DNA of 28,464 nucleotides from HyVt-337 sp964428895 (GTDB taxonomy: Bacteria > Planctomycetota > Phycisphaerae > SM23-33), in contig CAYRZU010000048.1 in the NCBI GenBank assembly GCA_964428895.1, positions 1-28,464 on the forward strand, in the 5' to 3' direction. The notes below the pieces were generated by a model, which saw only the letters and a list, made by a program, of their open reading frames with translations, made no database searches and had not been told where the DNA came from. Positions 19,501 through 26,447 of the stretch are shown here, in pieces. Position numbers and translations under genes: made by a program. Every line of letters begins with the position of its first letter. The first letter of the stretch is position 1.

Positions 19501-20182
19501 CAGCCCCCAGCGACCTGCAGGCCTGAACGTAGATGCCGCTACGACCGGAACGTTCTTCCACCGATGCATGGAGTTGCTGGACTTCGCCGGGCCCCAATCG
19601 GCGGGACGATTAGCCAGTCAGGCCGCTGCCGAAATGGGGCTACCCCCCGAGAAGACGGCTATCTTGACTGACGAGCTGACGGAAATGCTGGCTACCTTCA
19701 CGGGCCACGATCTCCACCAAATCATCGCCACGTCACTGCAGACCTTCCGCGAACTGGATTTTGTCATTTCGGCCGGACCGGCCACATTGCGGGGACAGAT
19801 CGACTTGTTGGTCCAAGGCGACGACGGGGCGTGGCGGATCGTAGACTACAAGTCTGACCGAATCGGCGAGAGCCCGACGGCCTCCGAGATAGCCGAACAC
19901 AGCCGCCATCACGAACTGCAAATGCGAATCTATGCGGCCGCGGCGGCGCGTCACCTGGGAACGCCGCCTGCGGAAGCGACGCTCTACTACCTCCGTCCCG
20001 GTGTTGCTCACACGATTCCTCTGGATGCTGCTTCAATCGCATCGATCGAGACCGAACTCAGTGCCCTTGCTGAGGGTCTTATCGTCACGCAGCGTTCCGG
20101 CGCGTTTGCCGCCGAGCCCAAGGGCGTTTGCGACTACTGCCCCTACCGGGCCCTCTGTGCGCATAGAAGCGCGGCGGATTAG
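16547..20182 (+). CDS. addA: AddA-type UvrD-family helicase-nuclease subunit
   Basis: Helicase-nuclease partner of AddB in double-strand break resection. The 1211 residues contain the SF1A motifs: GAGCGKT (27-33), VTFTDKAA, STIHSFC, VDECQDTD (Asp382-Glu383), VGDAKQSIYRFRGAD, LDRSFRTH, VRLMTIHKAKGLEFP and YYVALTRHQDR. The C-terminal nuclease has His1005, Asp1086 and Asp1100/Lys1102 (IVDYKSD). Unlike the well-studied B. subtilis AddA, it also has a full four-cysteine set: Cys965 (NCPMLYRW), Cys1195, Cys1198 and Cys1204 (CDYCPYRALC), which suggests a second iron-sulfur cluster in the complex. Motif II has Cys where DEFQDT is common. The stop codon lies in the loop of an 11-bp hairpin. Confidence 0.92.
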   Translation: MSRLQLTDAQHAAAVESVEQNTVLTSGAGCGKTAVLARRFAELLRDRAGRDDGLNCLVAVTFTDKAAVQMRQRLASLLDELAGEATDDEAEQLRAWIDQLPEARISTIHSFCTGLLRSHAISAGVDPAFAVLADPLVTGQMIDEAVYRAVVTAVEDGDPRVADLLGRTSFESVLDAVGQLVNRRIDFDPADYADDAMILTRWREQLHTDRRAAQERLLADTTLAAELDALGDIPCSDPADKLAEWRQGQLELARKVLAGPAPWTPEAFKQLATKPGGKGKADFWGGTQVVKDLRARLRSLSETFDAFTVFAHELNELDTAAAAHLAALVALAGHAETLYAQAKRARGALDFVDLLAHTDRLLSERPELRQQLAAGLDQLLVDECQDTDRLQMELLWSLVAGDDSPAPAPGRLFMVGDAKQSIYRFRGADAGVFQDVAGRLGDDRHLSLDRSFRTHRAGVAFVNHLFDPLLADYEPIEAHRADAPPAAPVEVLLAGIEDGGSEMKAPEATAIQAAVTAGRIRELIDSGEPAVWNREANTYRPARYSDVAILFVRMTTSADYERELAALDIPYYVVAGAGFFHQQEVFDILNALRAIDDPFNDIALIGVLRSSLVGLDDNALMHLAQTHTPPYLPGLPSEELAEHLGPAATHTLTQAAQALGRLHACKDTMGLDELVARVVEAFSYEPTLLSQAQGTRKVGNVRLLASHARSAGAEGMSLADFITQMDKLTLTDARYEQAATAGEADNVVRLMTIHKAKGLEFPVVVVPDLNAGSRGPTGRLLWRPDWGWTFKAAADPEGRDDDGDTDAPHSVTLARATEREDDRAETLRKYYVALTRHQDRLILVGADWRRKDGLPAASSSFLRTLDDRLGLLAAVDAGRDAIDYAWDGQTYTARVERRVGASNTRRQRRSLGRTLLTDSADGPDFARRVLALTGAGGDLPLVGPLPASAGRAELAVTALCDFLNCPMLYRWRHELRVPSSILPASSPQRPAGLNVDAATTGTFFHRCMELLDFAGPQSAGRLASQAAAEMGLPPEKTAILTDELTEMLATFTGHDLHQIIATSLQTFRELDFVISAGPATLRGQIDLLVQGDDGAWRIVDYKSDRIGESPTASEIAEHSRHHELQMRIYAAAAARHLGTPPAEATLYYLRPGVAHTIPLDAASIASIETELSALAEGLIVTQRSGAFAAEPKGVCDYCPYRALCAHRSAAD

Positions 20183-20196
20183 GGCATCCGCCGCGC
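20169..20196. terminator. Hairpin enclosing the addA stop codon
   Basis: GCGCGGCGGAT (20169-20179) and ATCCGCCGCGC (20186-20196) form a perfect 11-bp stem. The 6-nt loop holds the TAG stop of addA (20180-20182). There is no T-run after it, so it is not a classical intrinsic terminator. It may stabilise the mRNA 3' end or serve a Rho-linked end between the convergent addA and glycosidase genes. Confidence 0.45.
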
Positions 20197-20215
20197 AGAG
20201 TTCCACTCTCACACC

Positions 20216-20241
20216 ATCCCTTGTATCCCTTGCATCCCTGC
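20216..20241. repeat. Short tandem repeat and small hairpin in convergent gap
   Basis: Two 9-nt units (ATCCCTTGT, ATCCCTTGC) and a shortened third (ATCCCTGC) follow one another. The 3' part also forms a small hairpin, CTTGCA (20229-20234) with TGCAAG (20239-20244). It lies in the 79-bp gap between the convergent addA and glycosidase genes. Function unknown. Confidence 0.5.
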
Positions 20242-20261
20242 AAGAAGAAAGGGAACACCGA

Positions 20262-22661
20262 TTACGCCGGTTGGATGGAGTAGGTCTTGCCCGCCTCGGT
20301 TTCGAAGCATCGGGCGCCGCCGAGGCCGTCGCCGGTCGTCACTTCCTTGCCGCTCTCGTCCGTGACCTTCAGGTCGCCATCCCAGGGGCTGACGACATGG
20401 CAGTCGGCGCCGGCTTCGGAAAGAATCGTGAACGGTTGAATTTGGCCGTCCTTGCGAGCGGCGCTGACCAGGAAGGCGCCTTCGGCTCGGAGGGTCTTGA
20501 ACTCACCGTCGATCTGGCTGGGCCAACTCGGGAACACGCGGATGCGACCGTCCCAGCTCTGCAACATCGTTTCCATGATCGGGCCGATAATGCCCATGCC
20601 CTCGGTGTAGCAGCCAATGTAGCTGTGGGAGTGGACGTCCATCGCCCGCAGCACGCCGTTGGGCTGACGCCACTTGGCGATCCGCTTCCGTAAACTTTCC
20701 AGGCTGACCTCGGCGTTGTAGACGTCGTTATGGAGCGAGATCATCCACCACCACGGCAGCATGTTGGTCGCCCCGCGATAAGCCGCGAAAGCCGGCTCGT
20801 CGGACTTCTCGGTGGGGATGCTGCCCACGTCGTAGCACATGAACTCCGGGGGCGAGCAGTTGTAGCGGCGGATCTTCTCGGCGTCCCAGCCGAGGGAGTC
20901 GAAATCGTCGATCTGCACCAGGTTGTCCAGCCGGTCGCGCCAGTCGTCGACGTGCTCGGTCTCGCCAAGGACCTCGGCCGCCTTGATGGCTGACTGCAGA
21001 CAGTAGCGGGCGTGGCGGAGGACCTGTGGCTTGTCGGTGTAGTCCTCGGCCTTACCGGTAAAGAATGCCTCGCCCTGAATTGACGGGAAGGCGTGGTACT
21101 TGCCGTCGTCCCACTTTTCCAGGAAGTCAGTATAGAACAACGCACAGTCGCGGATGACGGTGTAGCCCTCCTCGCGCAGCCAGTCGGCGTCGAGGGTGTA
21201 CAGGTAGTGCCACCAGTAATGGTTGCACACCCAGCCGGACATGTAGGCCATGCGGCAGAGCGAACCGGTGCCGTAGGTGTCCTCGTGCACGGGGAACGGA
21301 TAGCCGCCCAGTTGGACGAACGTGCCGCGACAACCCCAGTAGTCGCGGGCGAGCTTGCGGCCGATCTCGACCATGTGGTTCATGCCGGGGAAGAACGAAT
21401 CCCCAAGCTCCACGTGGTTGGCCATATTGTCCCCCCAGAATCCCTGCTGGTAATTGAAGTTCATGTGGTAGTCGCCGTGCCAGAGCGAGTAGTCCTGGAC
21501 CGTGCTCGGCAAGGCCAGACCCGGGGCCACCACGCCGCGCTTAAACGCGCAGCGGCGGGCGTGGAGAATGTGATACCACACGTCTTCGACTTCCGGCGCT
21601 TCGGGGATCGAGATCGACGAACGGCCCCAGAATTCATCGGCGGCCGCCTTCTGCTCGGTACGCCAGGTCTCACAGGCGGCGTCGCAGTTATCGCCGACCT
21701 TCTCCATGATGCGCTTCAGCTCGGCTTCGGCCCCGCCTTCATCGGACGCAGTCGGCACGGCCAGGGCGATCCAACCGGTCAGCCCCTCGTCTTCCTTATC
21801 TTCCGGGCGGACGTGCAGCATGGCCTCGCCGGTATCGAGCATGTCCAGAGGCTCGACCTGGTACTGATCGGTGAACGGGGCCATCATGAACTTAAACCCC
21901 TCGCCGGGGAAGTCGAGGCTCGGCGCGAAGTTCTGCTGCACGACCCAACGGCCGTGAACGTCGCGGGTGATGGGCTTATCCAGCGGGGTGGATTTCCCCT
22001 CGGCGACCTGGCCGAAGTAGTGGTTGTAGCGGGCGCGAGCGAAGAGACGCGCGTGGTAGCTCTCCACGGTGGGGTCCGGCCAGCGCCAGACCTTGAACCA
22101 CACCGCCGGGCGACACGAGCCGGTATCGTCGTTCCAGTTGTCGATGTCCCACTTGACGCACAGCACGTTGTCTTCGGGGGCCACGAAGCAAACCACGCGG
22201 ATGACCCAATTGCCCCGCCAGGTGGCCTCGATCTCCAGCTCACCGGTTTCGATGGTCTGCCGCTGGGTGAACTTGACCGGGGTCTGGTCGTTGGGAATGC
22301 GCATCCGCAGTTCCCCGACCGGCTTGGGACAGGGATACGCCCGTTTGGCGTAGGCGGGCCAGCCTTCGGTGATTTCCTTCATGCGGCGCGGATCTTTGAC
22401 GGTCTTGGTGGCTTCACCCTCGCCGAAGACATAGCCATGAGACACCCACCCTTCCTCGCGGATGCCGTGGGCGATCTCGTCGATGTGGGCGGGCACGGGA
22501 CAATCGGAGGTGTCCAGCCGTCGGTCCCACACGTCGTTCTTGCCGAAGCGCCAGACAATGTGGTCCACGTCCATGTAGACACTGACCGACAGATCGCCGT
22601 TGCCCAGCATCAGGCCGTCCTCGGCCGTTAGAACGGGATAGTCCAACTCGATGGTATGCAT
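20262..22661 (-). CDS. GH95-like six-hairpin glycosidase
   Basis: Probable cytosolic glycoside hydrolase of 799 residues without a signal peptide. An N-terminal beta-domain begins with the family-style LMLGNGDLSVSVYMDVDHI. The central catalytic barrel has DYHMNFNYQQGFWGDN, in which the Asn401-x-Asn403 pair resembles the catalytic asparagines of GH95 alpha-L-fucosidases. The end matches the GH95 style ETMLQSWDGRIRVFPSWP followed by a C-terminal beta-domain (GAFLVSAARKDG). Where GH95 enzymes usually have an Asp in an IDGNFG-type loop, this protein reads CYTEGMG, so the mechanism or specificity may differ, and a neighbouring GH family is possible. ATG 22661 follows GGAGAGG at good spacing. It lies 65 nt after purE on the same strand. 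Confidence 0.7.
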   Translation of the reverse strand: MHTIELDYPVLTAEDGLMLGNGDLSVSVYMDVDHIVWRFGKNDVWDRRLDTSDCPVPAHIDEIAHGIREEGWVSHGYVFGEGEATKTVKDPRRMKEITEGWPAYAKRAYPCPKPVGELRMRIPNDQTPVKFTQRQTIETGELEIEATWRGNWVIRVVCFVAPEDNVLCVKWDIDNWNDDTGSCRPAVWFKVWRWPDPTVESYHARLFARARYNHYFGQVAEGKSTPLDKPITRDVHGRWVVQQNFAPSLDFPGEGFKFMMAPFTDQYQVEPLDMLDTGEAMLHVRPEDKEDEGLTGWIALAVPTASDEGGAEAELKRIMEKVGDNCDAACETWRTEQKAAADEFWGRSSISIPEAPEVEDVWYHILHARRCAFKRGVVAPGLALPSTVQDYSLWHGDYHMNFNYQQGFWGDNMANHVELGDSFFPGMNHMVEIGRKLARDYWGCRGTFVQLGGYPFPVHEDTYGTGSLCRMAYMSGWVCNHYWWHYLYTLDADWLREEGYTVIRDCALFYTDFLEKWDDGKYHAFPSIQGEAFFTGKAEDYTDKPQVLRHARYCLQSAIKAAEVLGETEHVDDWRDRLDNLVQIDDFDSLGWDAEKIRRYNCSPPEFMCYDVGSIPTEKSDEPAFAAYRGATNMLPWWWMISLHNDVYNAEVSLESLRKRIAKWRQPNGVLRAMDVHSHSYIGCYTEGMGIIGPIMETMLQSWDGRIRVFPSWPSQIDGEFKTLRAEGAFLVSAARKDGQIQPFTILSEAGADCHVVSPWDGDLKVTDESGKEVTTGDGLGGARCFETEAGKTYSIQPA

Positions 22662-22726
22662 CAGGGGATCCTCTCCAATCGCCGAAAGGCGAATCAGCTG
22701 TCAGCGGCGGGGGAAATCGCGGGAGG

Positions 22727-23299
22727 TTACTTGCGTTTGGTCCGCTTGCGAACGGCGGCGTCTTTGGCCTTGGTCTTGGTGGCGTTGAGTTTCTTGAAGG
22801 CGACGAGTTTCTTGGCCATCGCGGGGTCTTCGACGCCCAGAATCTCGGCGGCGAAGATGGCGGCGTTGATGGCCCCGGCGGCGCCGATGGCCATGCAGCC
22901 AACGGGAATGCCCGGCGGCATCTGCATGGTGGATAGCGCCGCGTCCACGCCGATCAACGGCCCGGAAGCAATCGGGATGCCGATCACGGGCAGGATGCTG
23001 TGCGCCGACAGCACGCCCGACAGGGCCGCGCTCATGCCGGCCGCCGCGATGATCACTTTCAGCCCGCGGTCGGCGGCGCCAACGGCGTAGTCCCGCGCCG
23101 CGTCCGGCGTGCGGTGGGCCGAGATCACGCGGACCTCGTGGGCGATGCCGAAATCGTCCAGTTGTCTGAGGCAACGCTCGACAATCTGCAGGTCGCTGTC
23201 GGAGCCCATCACCACGCCCACGATGGGCTTGCGGGTCTTGCGGGCCGGGGTCGCTCGGCTTGCCGTCTTCTTCGCTGTCTTCTTGACCGTCTTTGCCAT
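22727..23299 (-). CDS. purE: N5-carboxyaminoimidazole ribonucleotide mutase (PurE)
   Basis: Purine-pathway enzyme that forms CAIR. The 190 residues contain the PurE core with MGSDSD (31-36), SAHRTP (His62), LPVIGIPIASGPLIGVDAALS and QMPPGIPVGCMAIG. Two features are odd. Where most class I PurE have GGAAHLPG, this protein reads GMSAALSG (88-95), so the second conserved histidine is Ala92. Both ends carry basic, Lys-rich tails (AKTVKKTAKKTASR at the start and KAKDAAVRKRTKRK at the end). A changed substrate route, as in CO2-using class II PurE, is conceivable but unproven. No purK is nearby. It begins 16 nt after the dehydrogenase stop, so they are likely co-transcribed. ATG 23299 is the first start before the conserved core; the frame extends to 23374. 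Confidence 0.88.
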   Translation of the reverse strand: MAKTVKKTAKKTASRATPARKTRKPIVGVVMGSDSDLQIVERCLRQLDDFGIAHEVRVISAHRTPDAARDYAVGAADRGLKVIIAAAGMSAALSGVLSAHSILPVIGIPIASGPLIGVDAALSTMQMPPGIPVGCMAIGAAGAINAAIFAAEILGVEDPAMAKKLVAFKKLNATKTKAKDAAVRKRTKRK

Positions 23300-23315
23300 G
23301 GGGGATATCCAACCT

Positions 23316-24569
23316 CTATCTGAAATCAAAAGCCACTTTGACCGCCTTGTGGGCGCTCTTGTGCATCGCCACATCGAAGGCGCTACGGTAATCGTTCAGG
23401 GGGAAGGTGTGCGTCAGCAACCCGTGTGTGTTGATCTTGCCTTGGGACATCATCTCATGGACCAATTGGTACGTGCCGGTTTCCTGCCCCCCGAAGTGCT
23501 CCCGTTGCCGCCCGTACGCCCCGATGACGGTGAGCTCCCGGAACCAGATGGAGGTAAGGTCCACGTCGGTATCGCGGTCTGTGCCCATCAACACCAGTTG
23601 CCCGCGCGACCGGGTCCACTTAAGGCACTCGGCCAGCGAGTGGCCCGTGCCGGTGCACTCGAACACCACGTCGTAGCCGCCCATGAGCATGTAGTTGCCG
23701 AACCGCGCCCGATGGACCTTGCCGCCGGTGCGCTCGGCGATGGTATGGAAACGGTCCTTGTCGCGATGGCCCAGCCGAAGGAACTCATCGCCCCCCATCT
23801 GGGCGATCAGATCCGCCACGTACTTGCGTCGGCCGACCACGTCGATCCGTCCGGTGTAACCGGTCGCTCGCAGGCCGGCGATCACGCTCAGGCCAATGGC
23901 GCCGGGCCCGTAGACAAGGACCTTCTCGGCCTCGCTGACGTCGGCTCGCAGCGCCGCATGCAGGCCGCACGCAAGCGAGTCGGTCAGCACCGCTTGCTCA
24001 TCGGTCAGGTGGTCGGGCACGGGCACGAGCTGCGAGAGGTGCGCCACGAACTGCTCGCCGTAGCTGCCGCCGGTGACCGGGTTGTAACCCATCGCGGTGG
24101 TCGGGGGTAGCTTGGCCGTACCGCGCCCTTCGATGGCGAAGTTCCGACACGAGCCGAATTGCCCGGCCTGGCAGGCGTCACACAGCGGGAAGATGCCACG
24201 GGCCACGCACGGTAAGGTGGGCTCGACACAGACGCGCCGCCCGAGCCAACTCTCGTCGACTTCGTGGCCGACTTCTTCCACGACGGCCACGTTCTCATGG
24301 CCCAGCAGCATCGGCTGCGTGCTGAAGGCTTGGAGAATCGAATTCATGGGCTGCTTCTGGCCGAGGATGCTCAGGTCCGTTCCGCAGATGCCGCCCATCA
24401 CCGTCCGCAGGCGCACCCATTGCCCTGTCGGCAGAGACGGCGTACGCACTTCCTGCAGCGACAGGCCAGCCATTTTCGACGTGAGGCAGCCCCGCCAAAA
24501 ACGCTTCAGCCATCGGCAGGTCAGCCATCCCAACGGATTCACCTTGTAGACCAGTGCCTTCATGCTCAT
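23316..24569 (-). CDS. Zinc-dependent alcohol dehydrogenase (MDR family)
   Basis: Medium-chain NAD(P)-dependent dehydrogenase of 417 residues; the substrate is unknown. Catalytic zinc ligands are Cys62 (GGICGTD) and His91-Glu92 (LGHENVAVVEEVG). The structural-zinc lobe has Cys121, Cys130, Cys133 and Cys141, with a wider first gap than usual. The Rossmann fold carries VYGPGAIGL, then VDVVGRR in place of the usual acidic strand end, which hints at NADPH use. A cysteine- and tryptophan-containing insertion (about 11-33) is unusual. The start is either ATG 24569 or ATG 24563, two codons later; I chose 24569. A CCCC/GGGG mini-hairpin (24577-24590) lies over the expected ribosome site, and an 18-bp palindrome lies further upstream. 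Confidence 0.85.
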   Translation of the reverse strand: MSMKALVYKVNPLGWLTCRWLKRFWRGCLTSKMAGLSLQEVRTPSLPTGQWVRLRTVMGGICGTDLSILGQKQPMNSILQAFSTQPMLLGHENVAVVEEVGHEVDESWLGRRVCVEPTLPCVARGIFPLCDACQAGQFGSCRNFAIEGRGTAKLPPTTAMGYNPVTGGSYGEQFVAHLSQLVPVPDHLTDEQAVLTDSLACGLHAALRADVSEAEKVLVYGPGAIGLSVIAGLRATGYTGRIDVVGRRKYVADLIAQMGGDEFLRLGHRDKDRFHTIAERTGGKVHRARFGNYMLMGGYDVVFECTGTGHSLAECLKWTRSRGQLVLMGTDRDTDVDLTSIWFRELTVIGAYGRQREHFGGQETGTYQLVHEMMSQGKINTHGLLTHTFPLNDYRSAFDVAMHKSAHKAVKVAFDFR

Positions 24570-24592
24570 AGGAATACCCCGAGACAGGGGCG

Positions 24593-24616
24593 ATTGCCAA
24601 TTGCCAATTGGCAATT
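24593..24616. repeat. Palindromic repeat between metXW and dehydrogenase
   Basis: AATTGCCAATTGGCAATT (24599-24616) is a perfect 18-bp palindrome. It is preceded by a direct copy of ATTGCCA (24593-24599 and 24600-24606), and a further ATTGG lies at 24621-24625. It fills most of the 63-bp gap. It could be an operator for a dimeric regulator or a copy of a dispersed short palindromic repeat. AT-rich composition sets it apart from its surroundings. Confidence 0.65.
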
Positions 24617-24632
24617 TCCGATTGGTCCTGGG

Positions 24633-26423
24633 TCATCGGCTAACCACGAAGATCGCCAGATCCGCGTTGAGGTTGGGATCGTCGGCGACGTCGAGGCCGG
24701 CTTCGGTGTCCAGGAATTGGCGAACATGCACCGTAATGCCGTGGGCCTGGCAGAACTCTTCAAAGTCGGTGATCGACAGGAACCGTAGGTTGGGGGTGTT
24801 GTACCACTGGTGGCTGAGCACCCCGGCCACGGGGGCGCGGCCTTGGTCCGCGAGCATGGTCCGCAGCTTGTGGTAGCCGAAATTGGGGAAGGTGACGATG
24901 CACTTTCGGCCAATGCGAAGCATCTGGTCCATCACGCCCTCAACATCGTGGACCACCTGCAACGTCCGGCTGAGCACAACCAAGTCGAACTGCTTGTCGC
25001 CGAAGATGGTCAGATCGCGCTCCAGGTCGGCGTGAACGACATCCAACCCCGCGCGAACGGAAGCCACGATGGCCTGCTCGTCGATCTCCACGCCCATGAG
25101 CCGTTGGTGGCCCCGCCGTTTCAGTTGAGTCAGCAACCCCCCCGTGCCACAGCCGAGGTCCAACACGCTCGCGCCGGGGTCGACCAAGTCCACGACGTGG
25201 TCGTAGTCCAACCGGTCCGCGGCGAAGATACTACCCCGCCCGTGCCGATGGACGTCATTGGTGCTGCCGTTCTCGTCGCCGCGCAGGTTGGCCAGGAAGC
25301 CCCGAATCAGTTCGCCGTAGACGGCCACGTCGTCTTCGAGCAGGAAGGCGTCGTGCCCGCAATTGCTGGAGACGTTGCAGTAGCTAACAGGCTTTTCCTC
25401 GGCGAGCAGGCTCTGAACGACCAGACGCGATTGACGCGGCGGGAACAGCCAATCGCTGGTAAAGCTGATCACCAGCCACCGACCAGTGGATTCGGCCAGC
25501 ACCTCGGTCAGTTCGGCTACGGTCGAGCCCAGGTCGAACAGGTCGATGGCCATGGTGATCGCCAGGTAGCTGTTGGCGTCGAACCGGTCGACGAACTTGG
25601 CGCCCTGGTAGCCCAGGTAGCTCCCGACGGAGAACTCCTTCTCGAAGGCCACGGGCAGGTCGCGGGGTTCGTAGCGAGTGGCGTCGAACTTCTCCTCCAT
25701 GGATTCGCGCGACAGGTAGGTGACGTGGGCGATCATCCTCGCCAGCGCCAATCCCACCATGGGACCTTGCCCTTTGTCATAGTATTGGCCGCCGGCGTGG
25801 TTGGGGTCGTGAAGAATTGCGTTTCGCCCGACGATGTCGAACGCCAGCGATTGACTCGACACACGCGGACTCGTCGCCAGCGGCACGAGCCCTCTCACGC
25901 GGTCGGGGTGGCGGATGGCCCAACTGATGGCCATCTGCCCGCCCATCGAGCCGCCCACCACCGCCAGCAGACGCTTGATGCCGAGATGGTCGACCAGCAT
26001 CCGTTGGGCCTCGACCATGTCGTTGATGGTGATGGTGGGGAAATCGGCCCCGTAGGGCCTGTCGGTATCCGGGTTGATGGCGCCCGGCCCGGTCGTGCCG
26101 CGACAGCCGCCCAGGATGTTCGGACAAATCACGAAGTATCGGTCGGTGTCGATGGGCTTGCCGGGCCCCACGCAGACGTCCCACCAGCCGGGGGCGTCGT
26201 CCGCGTTATGGGCGGCCACGTGGGAATCGCCCGACAGCGCGTGGCAGATCAGAACGGCGTTGTCCTTGGCGGCGTTGAGTTGGCCGTAGGTCTCGTAGGC
26301 GACCGTCACCGGCAGCTCACCGCCCAGTTCGAGCTGAACGGGCTGCTCGAAGGTGACGGACTGAACGTGCTTCAGTGGCTCGGCCGAACGAAGGCTATCG
26401 GTGCTGTCAAAGGCATCGGTCAC
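24633..26423 (-). CDS. metX: Homoserine O-acetyltransferase fused to MetW methyltransferase-like domain
   Basis: A 596-residue fusion. Residues 1 to about 375 are MetX, an alpha/beta-hydrolase that acetylates homoserine, with the triad Ser159 (GGSMGGQ), Asp324 (SDWLFPP) and His357 (NCGHDAF). After a hydrophilic linker (LRGDENGSTNDVHRHGRG) comes a MetW domain of about 200 residues with the SAM-binding motif VLDLGCGTGG (Asp422), VVLSRTLQVVHD and TFPNFGYHKLR. In many proteobacteria metX and metW are separate adjacent genes. Substrate choice between acetyl- and succinyl-CoA cannot be told by eye. The start is GTG 26423, with AAGGGG upstream; no nearby in-frame ATG precedes the conserved sequence. 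It lies 24 nt after metY, whose product uses its product. Confidence 0.92.
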   Translation of the reverse strand: MTDAFDSTDSLRSAEPLKHVQSVTFEQPVQLELGGELPVTVAYETYGQLNAAKDNAVLICHALSGDSHVAAHNADDAPGWWDVCVGPGKPIDTDRYFVICPNILGGCRGTTGPGAINPDTDRPYGADFPTITINDMVEAQRMLVDHLGIKRLLAVVGGSMGGQMAISWAIRHPDRVRGLVPLATSPRVSSQSLAFDIVGRNAILHDPNHAGGQYYDKGQGPMVGLALARMIAHVTYLSRESMEEKFDATRYEPRDLPVAFEKEFSVGSYLGYQGAKFVDRFDANSYLAITMAIDLFDLGSTVAELTEVLAESTGRWLVISFTSDWLFPPRQSRLVVQSLLAEEKPVSYCNVSSNCGHDAFLLEDDVAVYGELIRGFLANLRGDENGSTNDVHRHGRGSIFAADRLDYDHVVDLVDPGASVLDLGCGTGGLLTQLKRRGHQRLMGVEIDEQAIVASVRAGLDVVHADLERDLTIFGDKQFDLVVLSRTLQVVHDVEGVMDQMLRIGRKCIVTFPNFGYHKLRTMLADQGRAPVAGVLSHQWYNTPNLRFLSITDFEEFCQAHGITVHVRQFLDTEAGLDVADDPNLNADLAIFVVSR

Positions 26424-26447
26424 GGGTGCGTGCCCCTTCAGTCCACG

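Noticed and set aside
21093..22631. 512-codon open frame on plus, antisense to the GH95-like gene
   Set aside because: Low-complexity composition and no recognisable motif, while the minus frame has coherent glycosidase motifs and a ribosome site.
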